Source of the DNA: PZPK01 sp965230795
GTDB lineage: Bacteria > Pseudomonadota > Gammaproteobacteria > Pseudomonadales > Oleiphilaceae
Direction of reading: 5' to 3'
DNA length: 64,000 bases
Assembly (NCBI GenBank): GCA_965230795.1
Contig: OZ246020.1
Span: forward strand, 496,001 to 560,000
In this document: in pieces, positions 33,840-43,591 of the stretch
Numbering within the stretch: position 1 is the stretch's first letter
Layout of the letters: every line of letters begins with the position of its first letter
Notes under the pieces: model-generated
Database searches by the model: none
Seen by the model: the letters and a program-made list of their open reading frames with translations, nothing else
Told to the model about the DNA's origin: nothing
Made by a program: the position numbers and the translations under genes

Positions 33840-36233
33840 ATGAAAAAAGCCGCCTCTTTGTTTTCCAATCTTGCTGAACCGCTTCTCGAACATCTGGTGT
33901 TCAGCAACCGCTTGATCGTTGTCGTACTGTTCTTGGGAGTGAGCCTGGTATTGGGCTATCAGGCGAGCAAAATCGAGCCGGACGCGAGCCTCGAAAGAAT
34001 GATTCCCCTTGAGCACCCATACGTGGTGAACTTTCTCGAAAACCGCAGCGATCTGGAAAATCTCGCCAACTTCATTCGTATATCTGTTGCAGTAAAAAGT
34101 GGTGACATATTCACGCGCGACTACATGGCGACGCTGGAGAAGATCAACGATGAGGTATTCAATCTGCCAGGGGTGGATCGTTCTGGGCAAAAGTCGCTTT
34201 GGACCCCGAATGTACGCTGGGTAGAAGTGACGGAAATGGGTTTTGCTGGTGGCCCGGTGATACCGAATACCTATGATGGCAGCGAAGCCAGCCTTGAGCA
34301 GTTGCGGCAAAACGTGCTGCGTTCTAATCAGGTGGGGCGTCTGGTTGCCAATGATTTCAAGTCCAGCATCATTTATGTTCCGCTGTTGGAGCGAAATAAT
34401 GAGACCGGCGAGTCGCTGGATTATCTGACGTTTTCCCGGCTACTGGAAAGCCGGATAAGAGATCGCTTCGCAGGACCGGATGCTCCGGTGACGATTCATA
34501 TTGTCGGTTTTGCAAAAAAAATCGGCGACTTGATTGAGGGCTTGGGTGCCGTTGTACTGTTCTTTCTGGTTGCGGTGATCATTACGACTCTACTGCTATA
34601 TGTTTACGCCCGTTGCATCATCAGTACCCTGGCAACGGTGATCTGTTCGGTAATAGCGGTAGTCTGGCAGATTGGGCTTATGCGCAGTCTGGGATATGGT
34701 CTGGATCCCTATTCGGTACTGATTCCGTTTATTGTGTTTGCTACGGCCATCAGCCACGGGGTGCAGTTTATAAACGGCATGACCCATGAAGTGGGAATTG
34801 GGAATGACCCTTTGGCCGCATCCATCAGAACCTTTCGGCACCACTATATGCCGGCCATGCTGGCGCTGATCAGCGACGCTATCGGTTTTTTCACGCTGGT
34901 TTTGATCAATGTGGATGTGATCAAGGATCTGGCTATCGGTGCCAGCGTTGGTATCGCCAGTATTATCATTACCAACATGGTGTTGCTGCCAATCATGATG
35001 TCCTATCTGGGTGTGACCAAGCATGGTATTGCCCATGTTCAGCATGTGGAGCAGCACCCCAGCAAGGTCTGGGACACGATGGCGAGGCTATCCAGTCATC
35101 GGGGCGCCCTGTCTTTGATTTTGCTGGCGCAGTTGGCGGCAGCTGCGGCACTGTATGTGTCGCGGGATTTGAAGATAGGTGAGCTCGATGAAGGCGCGCC
35201 GGAGCTGCATCCTGATTCCCGTTATAACCGGGATAACAGCTTTATCACCGAGAATTATTCAACCAGCGCAGATGTAATGGTGGTCATGGTGAAAACGCCG
35301 CCGGAGCGCTGTAATGCCTATCCGATTATGGACGCGATGGAGCGACTGCAGTGGAAGCTGAATCATACCCCCGGCGTTCAGTCGACAGTATCAATTGTCG
35401 ATATTTCCAAAGGCGTCACCAAGGCTTTTAACGAAGGTAGTTATAAATGGTTGGAGCTATCGCGTAATCAAAAAATTATTGATACCTCTTTGCAGTTGAC
35501 ACCCTCTGGTTTTATTAACGGCGATTGCAGTCTCGCACCGATTTTTATCTTTCTGAACGATCACAGGGCGGAAACCCTGCAACAGACTGTCGATGTGGTA
35601 GAGGCCTTTAATGCAGTAGTCGCCTCTGAAGAGGTTGAGTTTCAGTTGGCCGCAGGCAATGCAGGGATCGAAGTGGCTACCAATCAGGTGATTGCGGCAT
35701 CCCAGACTTTCATGATGGTTGTCGTGTATGTGATTGTCGGTTTGATGGTGTTATTGGCTTATCGCTCTCTGAGAGCCGTGGTTTGTGTGGTTTTGCCGCT
35801 GGCCATGACGTCGGTGCTGTGTACCGCCTTAATGGCGAGCCTGGGTATTGGTGTCAAGGTATCGACTTTGCCCATTATTGCTCTCGGGGTCGGCTTGGGG
35901 GTCGACTACGGGATCTATATTTTCAGTCGTCTAACTGAGTTGCTGGAAGAAGGGATGACCCTGCAGAAAGCTTACTTTCATACCTTGCGATCCACCGGCA
36001 AAGCGGTGGCATTTACAGGTCTCACCCTGGCCATTGGCACGGCGACGTGGATGTTTTCGCCTATCAAGTTTCAGTCGGATATGGGCCTGCTGCTGACCTT
36101 CATGTTTCTCTGGAATATGGTGGGAGCACTTACCCTGCTGCCAGCGTTGTCTTACTACTTTCTAAAATATGGCGAGGAAGACGACATGGTCCCTTACCGG
36201 GACCACGAGTTACCGTCCCCTTCATCCCGTTAA
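33840..36233 (+). CDS. MMPL/RND superfamily exporter
   Basis: A 797-residue inner-membrane transporter with the two-fold RND plan. It has one helix (about 22-42), a large periplasmic loop (about 45-225), a bundle of five helices (about 230-385), a second single helix (about 415-435), a second loop and a last bundle (about 620-780). The acidic segment GVGLGVDYGIYIFSRL near residue 685 lies where RND proteins have functional charged residues; the first bundle has the counterpart FATAISHGVQFINGM. Lipid or hydrophobic cargo is typical of this branch; the substrate here is unknown. Partner: the upstream propeller. Confidence 0.9.
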   Translation: MKKAASLFSNLAEPLLEHLVFSNRLIVVVLFLGVSLVLGYQASKIEPDASLERMIPLEHPYVVNFLENRSDLENLANFIRISVAVKSGDIFTRDYMATLEKINDEVFNLPGVDRSGQKSLWTPNVRWVEVTEMGFAGGPVIPNTYDGSEASLEQLRQNVLRSNQVGRLVANDFKSSIIYVPLLERNNETGESLDYLTFSRLLESRIRDRFAGPDAPVTIHIVGFAKKIGDLIEGLGAVVLFFLVAVIITTLLLYVYARCIISTLATVICSVIAVVWQIGLMRSLGYGLDPYSVLIPFIVFATAISHGVQFINGMTHEVGIGNDPLAASIRTFRHHYMPAMLALISDAIGFFTLVLINVDVIKDLAIGASVGIASIIITNMVLLPIMMSYLGVTKHGIAHVQHVEQHPSKVWDTMARLSSHRGALSLILLAQLAAAAALYVSRDLKIGELDEGAPELHPDSRYNRDNSFITENYSTSADVMVVMVKTPPERCNAYPIMDAMERLQWKLNHTPGVQSTVSIVDISKGVTKAFNEGSYKWLELSRNQKIIDTSLQLTPSGFINGDCSLAPIFIFLNDHRAETLQQTVDVVEAFNAVVASEEVEFQLAAGNAGIEVATNQVIAASQTFMMVVVYVIVGLMVLLAYRSLRAVVCVVLPLAMTSVLCTALMASLGIGVKVSTLPIIALGVGLGVDYGIYIFSRLTELLEEGMTLQKAYFHTLRSTGKAVAFTGLTLAIGTATWMFSPIKFQSDMGLLLTFMFLWNMVGALTLLPALSYYFLKYGEEDDMVPYRDHELPSPSSR

Positions 36234-36272
36234 ATAACGAGTTTCAACTCTCATGCAATATACGTTTCGACC

Positions 36273-38462
36273 CTAGGGAATGGCTACGCTGATGGTGTCT
36301 GAGAAGCGTCCGGTTTGATTGTCCGAATCAACGGTCGCGATGCGCAGATAGAGGACACTGTCCGGGCTTAAATCACCGATGGTCGCTTCGGTGGTGGTGG
36401 CGTCGTTGATCACCATGACGCCATCGAGAGCATTGGCCTGTTCTCCGTATTCAATTCGATAGCCATTGATTTCAAACAGCTCCAGTGCACTGCCATCCTC
36501 ACGTTGGGTTGGGATATCCCAACTCAGTGCCAAACTGGGTAGCGGACTCACAGACAAGAGCGCAGCGTTGGATTCGACACTGTCGCCGCTATTGGATACC
36601 CGAACTTTGTAGAGCCCCTGGTCGTCTGTCGTGACGCTCGAAATCGCGTAGCTGGAACTGTTGGCGCCAACAATATCCTGGCCATTGAGCATCCATTGAT
36701 AACTCAGAATACCGCCACTGGCGACAACACTTAGAGTGACGCTATCGCCTGCATAAACGGATGCTGAAACCGGGTGGACTGACAAGGTGACCGGAACTTC
36801 GCTACCCAGCACCGAGAGGGTGGCGCTATTCGACATCACACTACCACGGCTATTTGAAACGACGACCCTATAACTGCCTGCGTCGGCCTCGGTTATGCCA
36901 GAGATTGAGAGCGTCGCACCGGTTTCGTTTTCAAGAATTTCACCGTTTTTCTGCCATTGATAGCGTATGAATCCGCCACCTGTGACCTCGACACTAAAGC
37001 TGGCATTACCGCCTTCTGATCGAGTCAGGTCTTGTGGTTGTTGAGTAATCACAACGGGTGCGACTCCTGCCGTGATGTTAACCGTGGCAAAGTCAGAATT
37101 TTGCGTGCTGATAGCATTGCTGACAACAGCGCGATAGCTTCCGGTGTCTGAGAGGCTGGTTGAGGCGATAAAGAGTGTTGAGGAGGTAGCCCCCGGCAAC
37201 AGCGATCCATTTTTCTGCCATTGATATTCCATTGGACCATCACCCTCTGCGATTACGGACAGAGTGAGAGCGTCGCCTTCAGTCAATGTTTGTGACAAGG
37301 GTTGTTGCAGGATACTTACAGGGTCCATCTGCTCTGATACCGAGACAAGCGCCAGCTGGGATTCCAGATTGATGAGGCCATCACTGAGGCTGACCTTGTA
37401 AAGGCCGGCATCACTCAATTGCGCTTCAGCCACGGCATAGCTTGCCGAAGTGGCACCGGGTATGGCTATGTCGTCTTTGTACCACTGATATTGAATGGGG
37501 TCAGAGCTGCTTGCCTGGACCCTGAGTAAAATGCTTTCCCCCTCGTTGACAGACAGAGAGTGAGGATGCTCGTTTATTTCCAGAGGCTGTGTTGCCAGGT
37601 TGTCATACTGTTCTGCAGTCAGTGCGTGTATGGATGATAATGAAGCGCCTAATTCGCTTGTTCCGGTTTGTTGTTGGTATAAACCATCTGCAATTAACGA
37701 TGCCTGAAGCAGGATATCCGGGATAGACAGGTTATCCAGGTGCGTGTTTTGCTCGCTCCAGTCAGCATGCAGTGTCTGTTCGTAAAAGCCGGCCGCGAGG
37801 ATGGACAGCAACAAGTCGCGTTCGTCGCTTAAACCATCATTTAATGCCGTCAGATCCAGTGCCCCATAGTCACTGATCTCATCTGCTGACAGTTCAAAAA
37901 TCTGTGCGATCCATTCGCTGGCGATAACGAGGTTCTCAGCCGTGAGGCCTCCGGGCATGCGTTCTGCAGTGGTCACCTGAATATGACTGAATGGTGTCAG
38001 ATTCAAGCTCTTCAACTGTCTGGCGGTCGTTGCGGCGAGAAGCTTAAAGGATGAGGGAAGAGGCATGTCTACACCAAAAGCAGCCGAAGCCCCGCCGCCT
38101 GGAGATGTGCAGCCCTCGGGCAGGTCGCAACGCATACGAGTCAAGGTATCAGTCGTTAATTCAAGCAGGATCAGATCATTGGCGCTGCCATCGACCAAAG
38201 GCAGGTTGTAAGCGCCTTGCAAATTGGTACGGCTGGAAGTCAGTTTCGTTCTACTTTGAGTTGTGGCATTCCAGCGGTAGGCGGTCACAATGCCGTTACT
38301 GATGACGCCTTTGACCGCTTTACCTTGCAGCGCAGGCTGGCCTGATGCAGACGAGTCACTCCCGCCACCGCCGCCTGAACCACAGGCGCCGAGGAGGAGT
38401 GCTGAGCACACCAAAAGTGTGCGCATAGCGAGTTGGTGAAGCGATGACGCAAATGTATACAT
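36273..38462 (-). CDS. Outer-surface lipoprotein with four Ig-like domains and a fibronectin III-like domain
   Basis: A 729-residue lipoprotein. The lipobox LLGAC puts the lipidated cysteine at residue 27 (or 15 if translation starts at the inner ATG at 38426), followed by a Gly/Ser linker. After a helical region of about 250 residues come four immunoglobulin-like repeats (about 300-640), each with YQWxxxG and a DxGxYxxxVSN-like end (for example DTGSYRAVVSN and DAGSYRVVVSN), and a C-terminal fibronectin III-like domain with LSWDIP and GYRIEYGE. An adhesion or binding role is likely; the ligand is unknown. Confidence 0.85.
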   Translation of the reverse strand: MYTFASSLHQLAMRTLLVCSALLLGACGSGGGGGSDSSASGQPALQGKAVKGVISNGIVTAYRWNATTQSRTKLTSSRTNLQGAYNLPLVDGSANDLILLELTTDTLTRMRCDLPEGCTSPGGGASAAFGVDMPLPSSFKLLAATTARQLKSLNLTPFSHIQVTTAERMPGGLTAENLVIASEWIAQIFELSADEISDYGALDLTALNDGLSDERDLLLSILAAGFYEQTLHADWSEQNTHLDNLSIPDILLQASLIADGLYQQQTGTSELGASLSSIHALTAEQYDNLATQPLEINEHPHSLSVNEGESILLRVQASSSDPIQYQWYKDDIAIPGATSASYAVAEAQLSDAGLYKVSLSDGLINLESQLALVSVSEQMDPVSILQQPLSQTLTEGDALTLSVIAEGDGPMEYQWQKNGSLLPGATSSTLFIASTSLSDTGSYRAVVSNAISTQNSDFATVNITAGVAPVVITQQPQDLTRSEGGNASFSVEVTGGGFIRYQWQKNGEILENETGATLSISGITEADAGSYRVVVSNSRGSVMSNSATLSVLGSEVPVTLSVHPVSASVYAGDSVTLSVVASGGILSYQWMLNGQDIVGANSSSYAISSVTTDDQGLYKVRVSNSGDSVESNAALLSVSPLPSLALSWDIPTQREDGSALELFEINGYRIEYGEQANALDGVMVINDATTTEATIGDLSPDSVLYLRIATVDSDNQTGRFSDTISVAIP

Positions 38463-38700
38463 GAAACAGTATCTAAGTTATGTATCAACTCAGACAGAGA
38501 ACGCGAGCTATATCTTAGTTATGGCTGCCTAGTACCCGGGAATCCGGAAAGATGGCAATGGCCTCAGGCCTTGTTATTGATACTTCATAGTCCTTGAAGC
38601 GTCTCTACCCCAGACAGGCATCATAATCAAATTTCAGCCGTATCGGTAATTAATATTCCTTCATTGATTCGACGCTGTGAACAAATTCCTGTACCGATGT

Positions 38701-39816
38701 TCAATTCACCAGATTCAGCTGACGAGTCAATGTGGAGCGCAGGGTGTTGCGTTCATCTTCGTTCAAACTTCGATAAAGCTCGGCATAGCGATTCAGTAAC
38801 TCTTTCAGGTCGTGCTCAAGCTGTTCCAGGCTGCCTTTTGTTCGCGAGGCTTCCTGAGCAATCTCATTGGTGCTGTCGGTATCTGCCTGGGACTGGGTAT
38901 TGATGCCATCAAGCTTTGAGACCAGGTCATGCAAGTAGTGCAGAGGACGTTCATCGACACCACTTTCCAGGAGCAGAGTCTGGCTACGTTCGGCCAGTGA
39001 TGATTGAGTTTCCCTGAAAGCACTGAGATCCGCCTGAGTCGCTGTTTTCAGTTCCTCAACCGCCTGATGAAACAAGGATTCGGTTTCCGCGATCTTGGTT
39101 CCGATCTTTTCGTTGAATTCGTCGGTGCGGACAGACAGGGCGCGTACTTCGTCGGCAACCACGCTGAAGCCGCGGCCGGCGTCTCCGGCTCTGGCTGCTT
39201 CAATTGCCGCATTCAAGGCCAGCAAATTGGTCTGGGCATTAATTTTGTTGATGTCGTCAAGGTGCTCAATCACTTCTTTAAAATGTGACCCAATTTCCTG
39301 AAAACTGCTGTGCAGTGATGTGGTCGCGCGCTGTATGGCATCAAACTGTGTGAGCAGATTTTCCAGCGTGTCGCTTGCCTCGCGGGAGTAATGATCAAGT
39401 TGCTCAAGTTGAGTGGGCTCTAGCTTGTCAGCAACAGCTGAGGCGGCATTTAGTGCCAGTGAGTGCAGTTCAGCGATAGCATCCGAAGTCAGATGTTGTT
39501 CGCTATGAAGTGACTGAGACATTCCGCTACACGCATCGGCGTGCGTTTTCACGGTTTCCAGGTGTGTGGTGAGCGTCGACTGTATTTTTTGTAGCAGGCG
39601 AACATTATCTTCATGTTCCTGTGCGGCTCGTCGTGCACGCGGAGTTTGACCAAAGGGTACCAGTGAGCGCTGAATTCTCTGCCAGACCATGAAGCCAACA
39701 AAGAGGGTGCTGAATACCAGCGGTACCAGAACGAAATCCGGAAGTGATTCGGCGAACAACAGCCACACTGTGGCGAGAACCTGGAGAAACAAAAGCCAGG
39801 CGTATTCGTACTTCAT
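38701..39816 (-). CDS. Methyl-accepting chemotaxis-type signalling protein without periplasmic sensor
   Basis: A 371-residue protein with two N-terminal membrane helices nearly back to back (about residues 5-24 and 28-46), so almost no periplasmic domain, then a cytoplasmic helical region ending in a chemoreceptor signalling hairpin. The hairpin tip shows INAQTNLLALNAAIEAARAG and GRGFSVVADEVRAL near residues 195-230. It probably couples to CheW/CheA and may sense a cytoplasmic or membrane cue. No chemotaxis genes are adjacent. Confidence 0.88.
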   Translation of the reverse strand: MKYEYAWLLFLQVLATVWLLFAESLPDFVLVPLVFSTLFVGFMVWQRIQRSLVPFGQTPRARRAAQEHEDNVRLLQKIQSTLTTHLETVKTHADACSGMSQSLHSEQHLTSDAIAELHSLALNAASAVADKLEPTQLEQLDHYSREASDTLENLLTQFDAIQRATTSLHSSFQEIGSHFKEVIEHLDDINKINAQTNLLALNAAIEAARAGDAGRGFSVVADEVRALSVRTDEFNEKIGTKIAETESLFHQAVEELKTATQADLSAFRETQSSLAERSQTLLLESGVDERPLHYLHDLVSKLDGINTQSQADTDSTNEIAQEASRTKGSLEQLEHDLKELLNRYAELYRSLNEDERNTLRSTLTRQLNLVN

Positions 39817-40005
39817 TCTTTCACTCCAACGGACAAAGAGAGTTATTGTTATTCAATACGCAAAGTGTAGTCGCTGCCCGGTCGCAGCTCCACCATAGCT
39901 GGAAAGTAAGGGGTCTTCAGTTTCAAAGGATATCGGCACGAGCAGACATGACTTAAGGCTGTGCCGATGAATCCTTTCAGCGACAAAGCCTATTCAGCTG
40001 ATGAA

Positions 40006-41049
40006 TCAGGCCAGTGGTGTTTGCAGTTTCCACTTAAGATTCTGTCCGGCGAAGAAGGGAACAATGGGTTGGCCGTCAGGCAATATAATCTCTTCCGGAA
40101 CCGTCCAGTCCTGACGGATAAGAGTGATCTCACCGCTGTTACGTTCCAGACCATAAAAGTCAGCGCCATAATGGCTGGCAAAATTTTCGAGTTTGTCGAG
40201 GATACCCAGTTGGTCGAAGATCTCAGCATAAAGCTCAATAGCGCTCCAGGCACTGTAGCACCCAGCACATCCGCAGGCGGTTTCCTTCTTTGCCTTGGCA
40301 TGAGGGGCAGAGTCGGTTCCCAGGAAAAATTTGGGTGAGCCGGATTTTACCGCTTCGTGCAGGGCGCGCTGATGAGTGTTGCGTTTCAGCACCGGTAAGC
40401 AGAAATTATGCGGACGAATACCGCCGACTAGCAAATCGTTGCGGTTCAGCAATAAGTGTTGCGGGGTGATCGTCGCCGCCACCTTGTCAGACGAGGCATT
40501 GACAAAATCTACCGCGTCCGCTGTCGTAATGTGTTCAAACACCACGCGCAATTCGGGAAAACGAGCGCAAATAGCAGACAGGTGTTGATCAATAAACGCC
40601 TTCTCGCGATCGAATATGTCAATTTCAGCTTCGGTGACTTCACCGTGAACCAACAACAGCAAGCCACATTCCGCCATCGCTTCGAATACCGGGTATAGAG
40701 AGTTCAGGCTGGACACGGCAGCGTCGGAGTTTGTGGTCGCGCCTGCAGGATAGAGTTTCGCTGCAATAACGCCCGCGGCTTTTGCCGCCTGAATTTGTTC
40801 CGGTGTGGTGTCATTGGTCAGATAGAGCGTCATCAATGGCGTAAACTGACTGCCTTTGGGACGAGCCGCCATAATGCGGGAACGATAATCCTGCACCATC
40901 TCAGCCGTCGTGACGGGAGGAACCAGGTTGGGCATTACAATGCCGCGTGCGAAGCATCGGGCTGTCGCCGGCACAGTTTCCAGCAGCATGTCGCCATCAC
41001 GAAAGTGCAGATGCCAGTCATCCGGCGTTCGTATCGTCAGAGAATTCAT
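40006..41049 (-). CDS. pyrC: Dihydroorotase (class II)
   Basis: Zinc enzyme cyclising carbamoyl aspartate to dihydroorotate in pyrimidine synthesis. The 347-residue protein has the metal-binding WHLHFRDGD (near residue 12), the carbamylated lysine in AAKLYPAGATTNSD (near 98), LLVHGE (near 135), FEHITTADAV (near 170) and the catalytic Asp in FLGTDSAPHAKAKKE (near 245). The cysteine-rich ETACGCAGCYSA is typical of this class. The gene stands alone. Confidence 0.97.
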   Translation of the reverse strand: MNSLTIRTPDDWHLHFRDGDMLLETVPATARCFARGIVMPNLVPPVTTAEMVQDYRSRIMAARPKGSQFTPLMTLYLTNDTTPEQIQAAKAAGVIAAKLYPAGATTNSDAAVSSLNSLYPVFEAMAECGLLLLVHGEVTEAEIDIFDREKAFIDQHLSAICARFPELRVVFEHITTADAVDFVNASSDKVAATITPQHLLLNRNDLLVGGIRPHNFCLPVLKRNTHQRALHEAVKSGSPKFFLGTDSAPHAKAKKETACGCAGCYSAWSAIELYAEIFDQLGILDKLENFASHYGADFYGLERNSGEITLIRQDWTVPEEIILPDGQPIVPFFAGQNLKWKLQTPLA

Positions 41050-41116
41050 GGGATGTTACCGATCAATTGGGACAACAGGAAAGGGCCGTATTATGCCTTA
41101 AATGGGCAGAGCCTTA

Positions 41117-43591
41117 CTACACGCTGTTTTGAGTAGGGCTTGCTTCCCGGGCGTGCTGCACCAAGGTGCTGGCAAAGAAACTGTCTGGATCGAGAGGTTT
41201 GTCTATAAAGAAACCCTGTGCATATTCACAATCAAGATCCCGCAAATAGCTTTGCTGGGCATCGGTTTCTACTCCCTCGGCGACCACTCGCAGACCCAGG
41301 CTGTGGGCCATGGCGACAATGGCGGAGGTGATCTGTTTGTCGTCGTTGTCTTCAGGAATGTCCTTCACAAAGGCCCGGTCTATTTTGAGCTTGTCGAGAG
41401 GCAGTTGTTTCAGGTAACTCAGCGACGAGTAACCGGTACCAAAATCATCAATCGCTATCGTCAATCCCAAAGCCTGCAGTTCCTTGAGAAGTTCAATGGC
41501 ATGCTGGATATCAGTCGCGAGCAGCGACTCGGTGACTTCCAGCTCCAATTGTGAAGGTGAAATGCCAGCCTCAGCAATGGCATGCTTGATATCTGAAAGC
41601 AGTTCCGGGTCAGAAAACTGGCGAGCAGACAGGTTGATGGAGACCTTGATGCCACGCAAGCCCATACTGCTCCATTCCGCGCATTGTCGACAGGCCTCGC
41701 GAACAATCCACTTGCCCACGGGAATAATCAGGCCGTTGTTTTCGATAGCATCGATAAAAAAGAATGGGGATAGTACGCCGCGCTCCGGATGCTGCCAGCG
41801 AATCAGTGCTTCACAGCCAATCAGTTCACCAGATTTCAGGTCTATTTGTGGCTGGTAATACAGGACAAATTCCTCTTCCTGAACGGCCCTTCTCAATTCG
41901 CTTTCCAGTTCAATACGGGTATCGGCATCCTTGTAGAGGTCATGGCTGAAGAGGTGGAAGTTGTTTTTACCCTCGGCTTTCGCCTGATACATGGCAAGAT
42001 CGGCATTCTGGAACAAGGCTGCAGCCGAGTCGCCATCGGTAGGTGCCATGGTGATCCCAATACTCGTCGAAACAGCGAGGTTGCGGCCATCAATAATGAT
42101 AGGCTCCTCAAGGGTTTTCAGGACGCGTTGGGCCACTTCGGTCGCTTTGTCCTGTTGCGTGGTGTGATTCAGAACCAGACAGAATTCGTCGCCCCCCAAG
42201 CGCGCCACATAATCCTGTTGGCCGACGCAGTTCTTCAGTCGTTTGGCAACCACGGTCAGCAGCTGGTCCCCCATGTTATGGCCAAGGGCATCGTTGATAT
42301 GCTTGAAGTTGTCCAGGTCCAGGTAAATCAGGGCAAAATGCTGCTCGTGCTCATCCTTGCTATGTAAATGCTCATCTACCAGCTCGGTCAGGTGCGCCCG
42401 ATTGGTCAATCCGGTCAGCGGATCAAAGTGCGCCATCTCATAAAGCTTTTTGCTGTTTTTCATCAGCTGCATCTGATAGCGCTCGAGCTGTTCGGTGACC
42501 TCGATGGAGGTTTCCTGCAAGTCGGTGATTTCGTCAGCAAAAAACCGGTTCTTGGTCATGCGTTTAAGGCGCGTCTTGGCTTCTTCAAATTTGCCTTCAG
42601 GTAGCAGCGGCAGGGCGCGGGACTGGCGCTGCAGTGAGTGCAGGGGTTGCCACAGGGCAAATACCACCAGACCAAGCGAAAGCAGCGCTGCCAGCAGACC
42701 TGCTGCACTGTAGGTGAACAGCGCCTGATTAATTTGCTCGCGAGCCGCCGTGGTATCCGAGATAAACACTACATGTGCATTGCTGCTAGCGAGTTCAGGC
42801 GTGCTGTGAAACATCACCTCGTATTGGGCAAAAGGTGTGTCGACTATATGCACCGATCTGTCGCCGGGCGCATTCAGCCGGCCGTTCAGGTTGTTTTCTT
42901 TGGCCAGTTGCAGCAATAGAGGCTGCATTACTGCACGGTTGGTCAGTGCTGAAATACTCAGTCCGGTATTACCTAGTGCATTACCCGGGTCGCTCTCTGC
43001 CGATTGTGGCGTCAGCAACGCAATGTCGGAACCGGTAATGCTTTGAAAGTCGAGCATGGTATCCGCCAGAGACACGCTGAGCTGGATCAGGTAGAGCTCA
43101 CCGGCCAGATCGAGGATGGGTGAAGTCACCGCCAGCTTGCAGTATTGGTGGCATATCATGTCACGACTCGGAGCGCCCCCCTGCTTGGCCTGTTGCAGAC
43201 TCTTGGCGCTGGGGTTGACGCGTTGGTCACCCCAACGCTGGATTTGCTCGCCATCGGCATCAAAGAGAACCGCACTTTCCAAGCCCCAGGTGATTTGCAA
43301 AGAGAGCCAGTGAGCCTGAATCTGCTCAGGTAAATTTATCGAGTCGGACTGCAGGTTTGGCAGGCTGTCGATCAGGTTGGATAGTTGTAATGCGGATTTC
43401 TGTAGCAGTCCATTGTACTGAATGATGTACTGCTGCTGATTACCGTGGCGATGATGGTCCTGAAGACTACCCAGCTGTTCCGCATTAAAATAGGTAAAGA
43501 AGCCGATGAGCGTCAGCAGAACGATAGCCAGGCCGCTGGTCGCCTTCCAGTAAAGACTTAGAAAAAGTTGCTTCTTTTTTGGCTTGTTCAT
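41117..43591 (-). CDS. Membrane GGDEF-EAL protein with periplasmic sensor region
   Basis: An 824-residue c-di-GMP turnover protein. One membrane helix (about 12-32), a periplasmic region of about 250 residues with a CHQYC cysteine pair near residue 147, and a second helix (about 292-315) precede a coiled linker. The GGDEF domain (about 390-550) holds an intact GGDEF, and the EAL domain (about 560-815) holds CEALIRW, DDFGTGYSSLS and EGVE. Both could be active. Its ATG overlaps the TGA of the upstream barrel gene by one base, so translation is coupled; it may be tuned by the binding protein and barrel encoded just before it. Confidence 0.92.
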   Translation of the reverse strand: MNKPKKKQLFLSLYWKATSGLAIVLLTLIGFFTYFNAEQLGSLQDHHRHGNQQQYIIQYNGLLQKSALQLSNLIDSLPNLQSDSINLPEQIQAHWLSLQITWGLESAVLFDADGEQIQRWGDQRVNPSAKSLQQAKQGGAPSRDMICHQYCKLAVTSPILDLAGELYLIQLSVSLADTMLDFQSITGSDIALLTPQSAESDPGNALGNTGLSISALTNRAVMQPLLLQLAKENNLNGRLNAPGDRSVHIVDTPFAQYEVMFHSTPELASSNAHVVFISDTTAAREQINQALFTYSAAGLLAALLSLGLVVFALWQPLHSLQRQSRALPLLPEGKFEEAKTRLKRMTKNRFFADEITDLQETSIEVTEQLERYQMQLMKNSKKLYEMAHFDPLTGLTNRAHLTELVDEHLHSKDEHEQHFALIYLDLDNFKHINDALGHNMGDQLLTVVAKRLKNCVGQQDYVARLGGDEFCLVLNHTTQQDKATEVAQRVLKTLEEPIIIDGRNLAVSTSIGITMAPTDGDSAAALFQNADLAMYQAKAEGKNNFHLFSHDLYKDADTRIELESELRRAVQEEEFVLYYQPQIDLKSGELIGCEALIRWQHPERGVLSPFFFIDAIENNGLIIPVGKWIVREACRQCAEWSSMGLRGIKVSINLSARQFSDPELLSDIKHAIAEAGISPSQLELEVTESLLATDIQHAIELLKELQALGLTIAIDDFGTGYSSLSYLKQLPLDKLKIDRAFVKDIPEDNDDKQITSAIVAMAHSLGLRVVAEGVETDAQQSYLRDLDCEYAQGFFIDKPLDPDSFFASTLVQHAREASPTQNSV

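Noticed and set aside
38553..38570. Hairpin CAA-GGCCT/AGGCC-TTG with one mismatch
   Set aside because: No T run follows on either strand and no gene end is close; likely chance.
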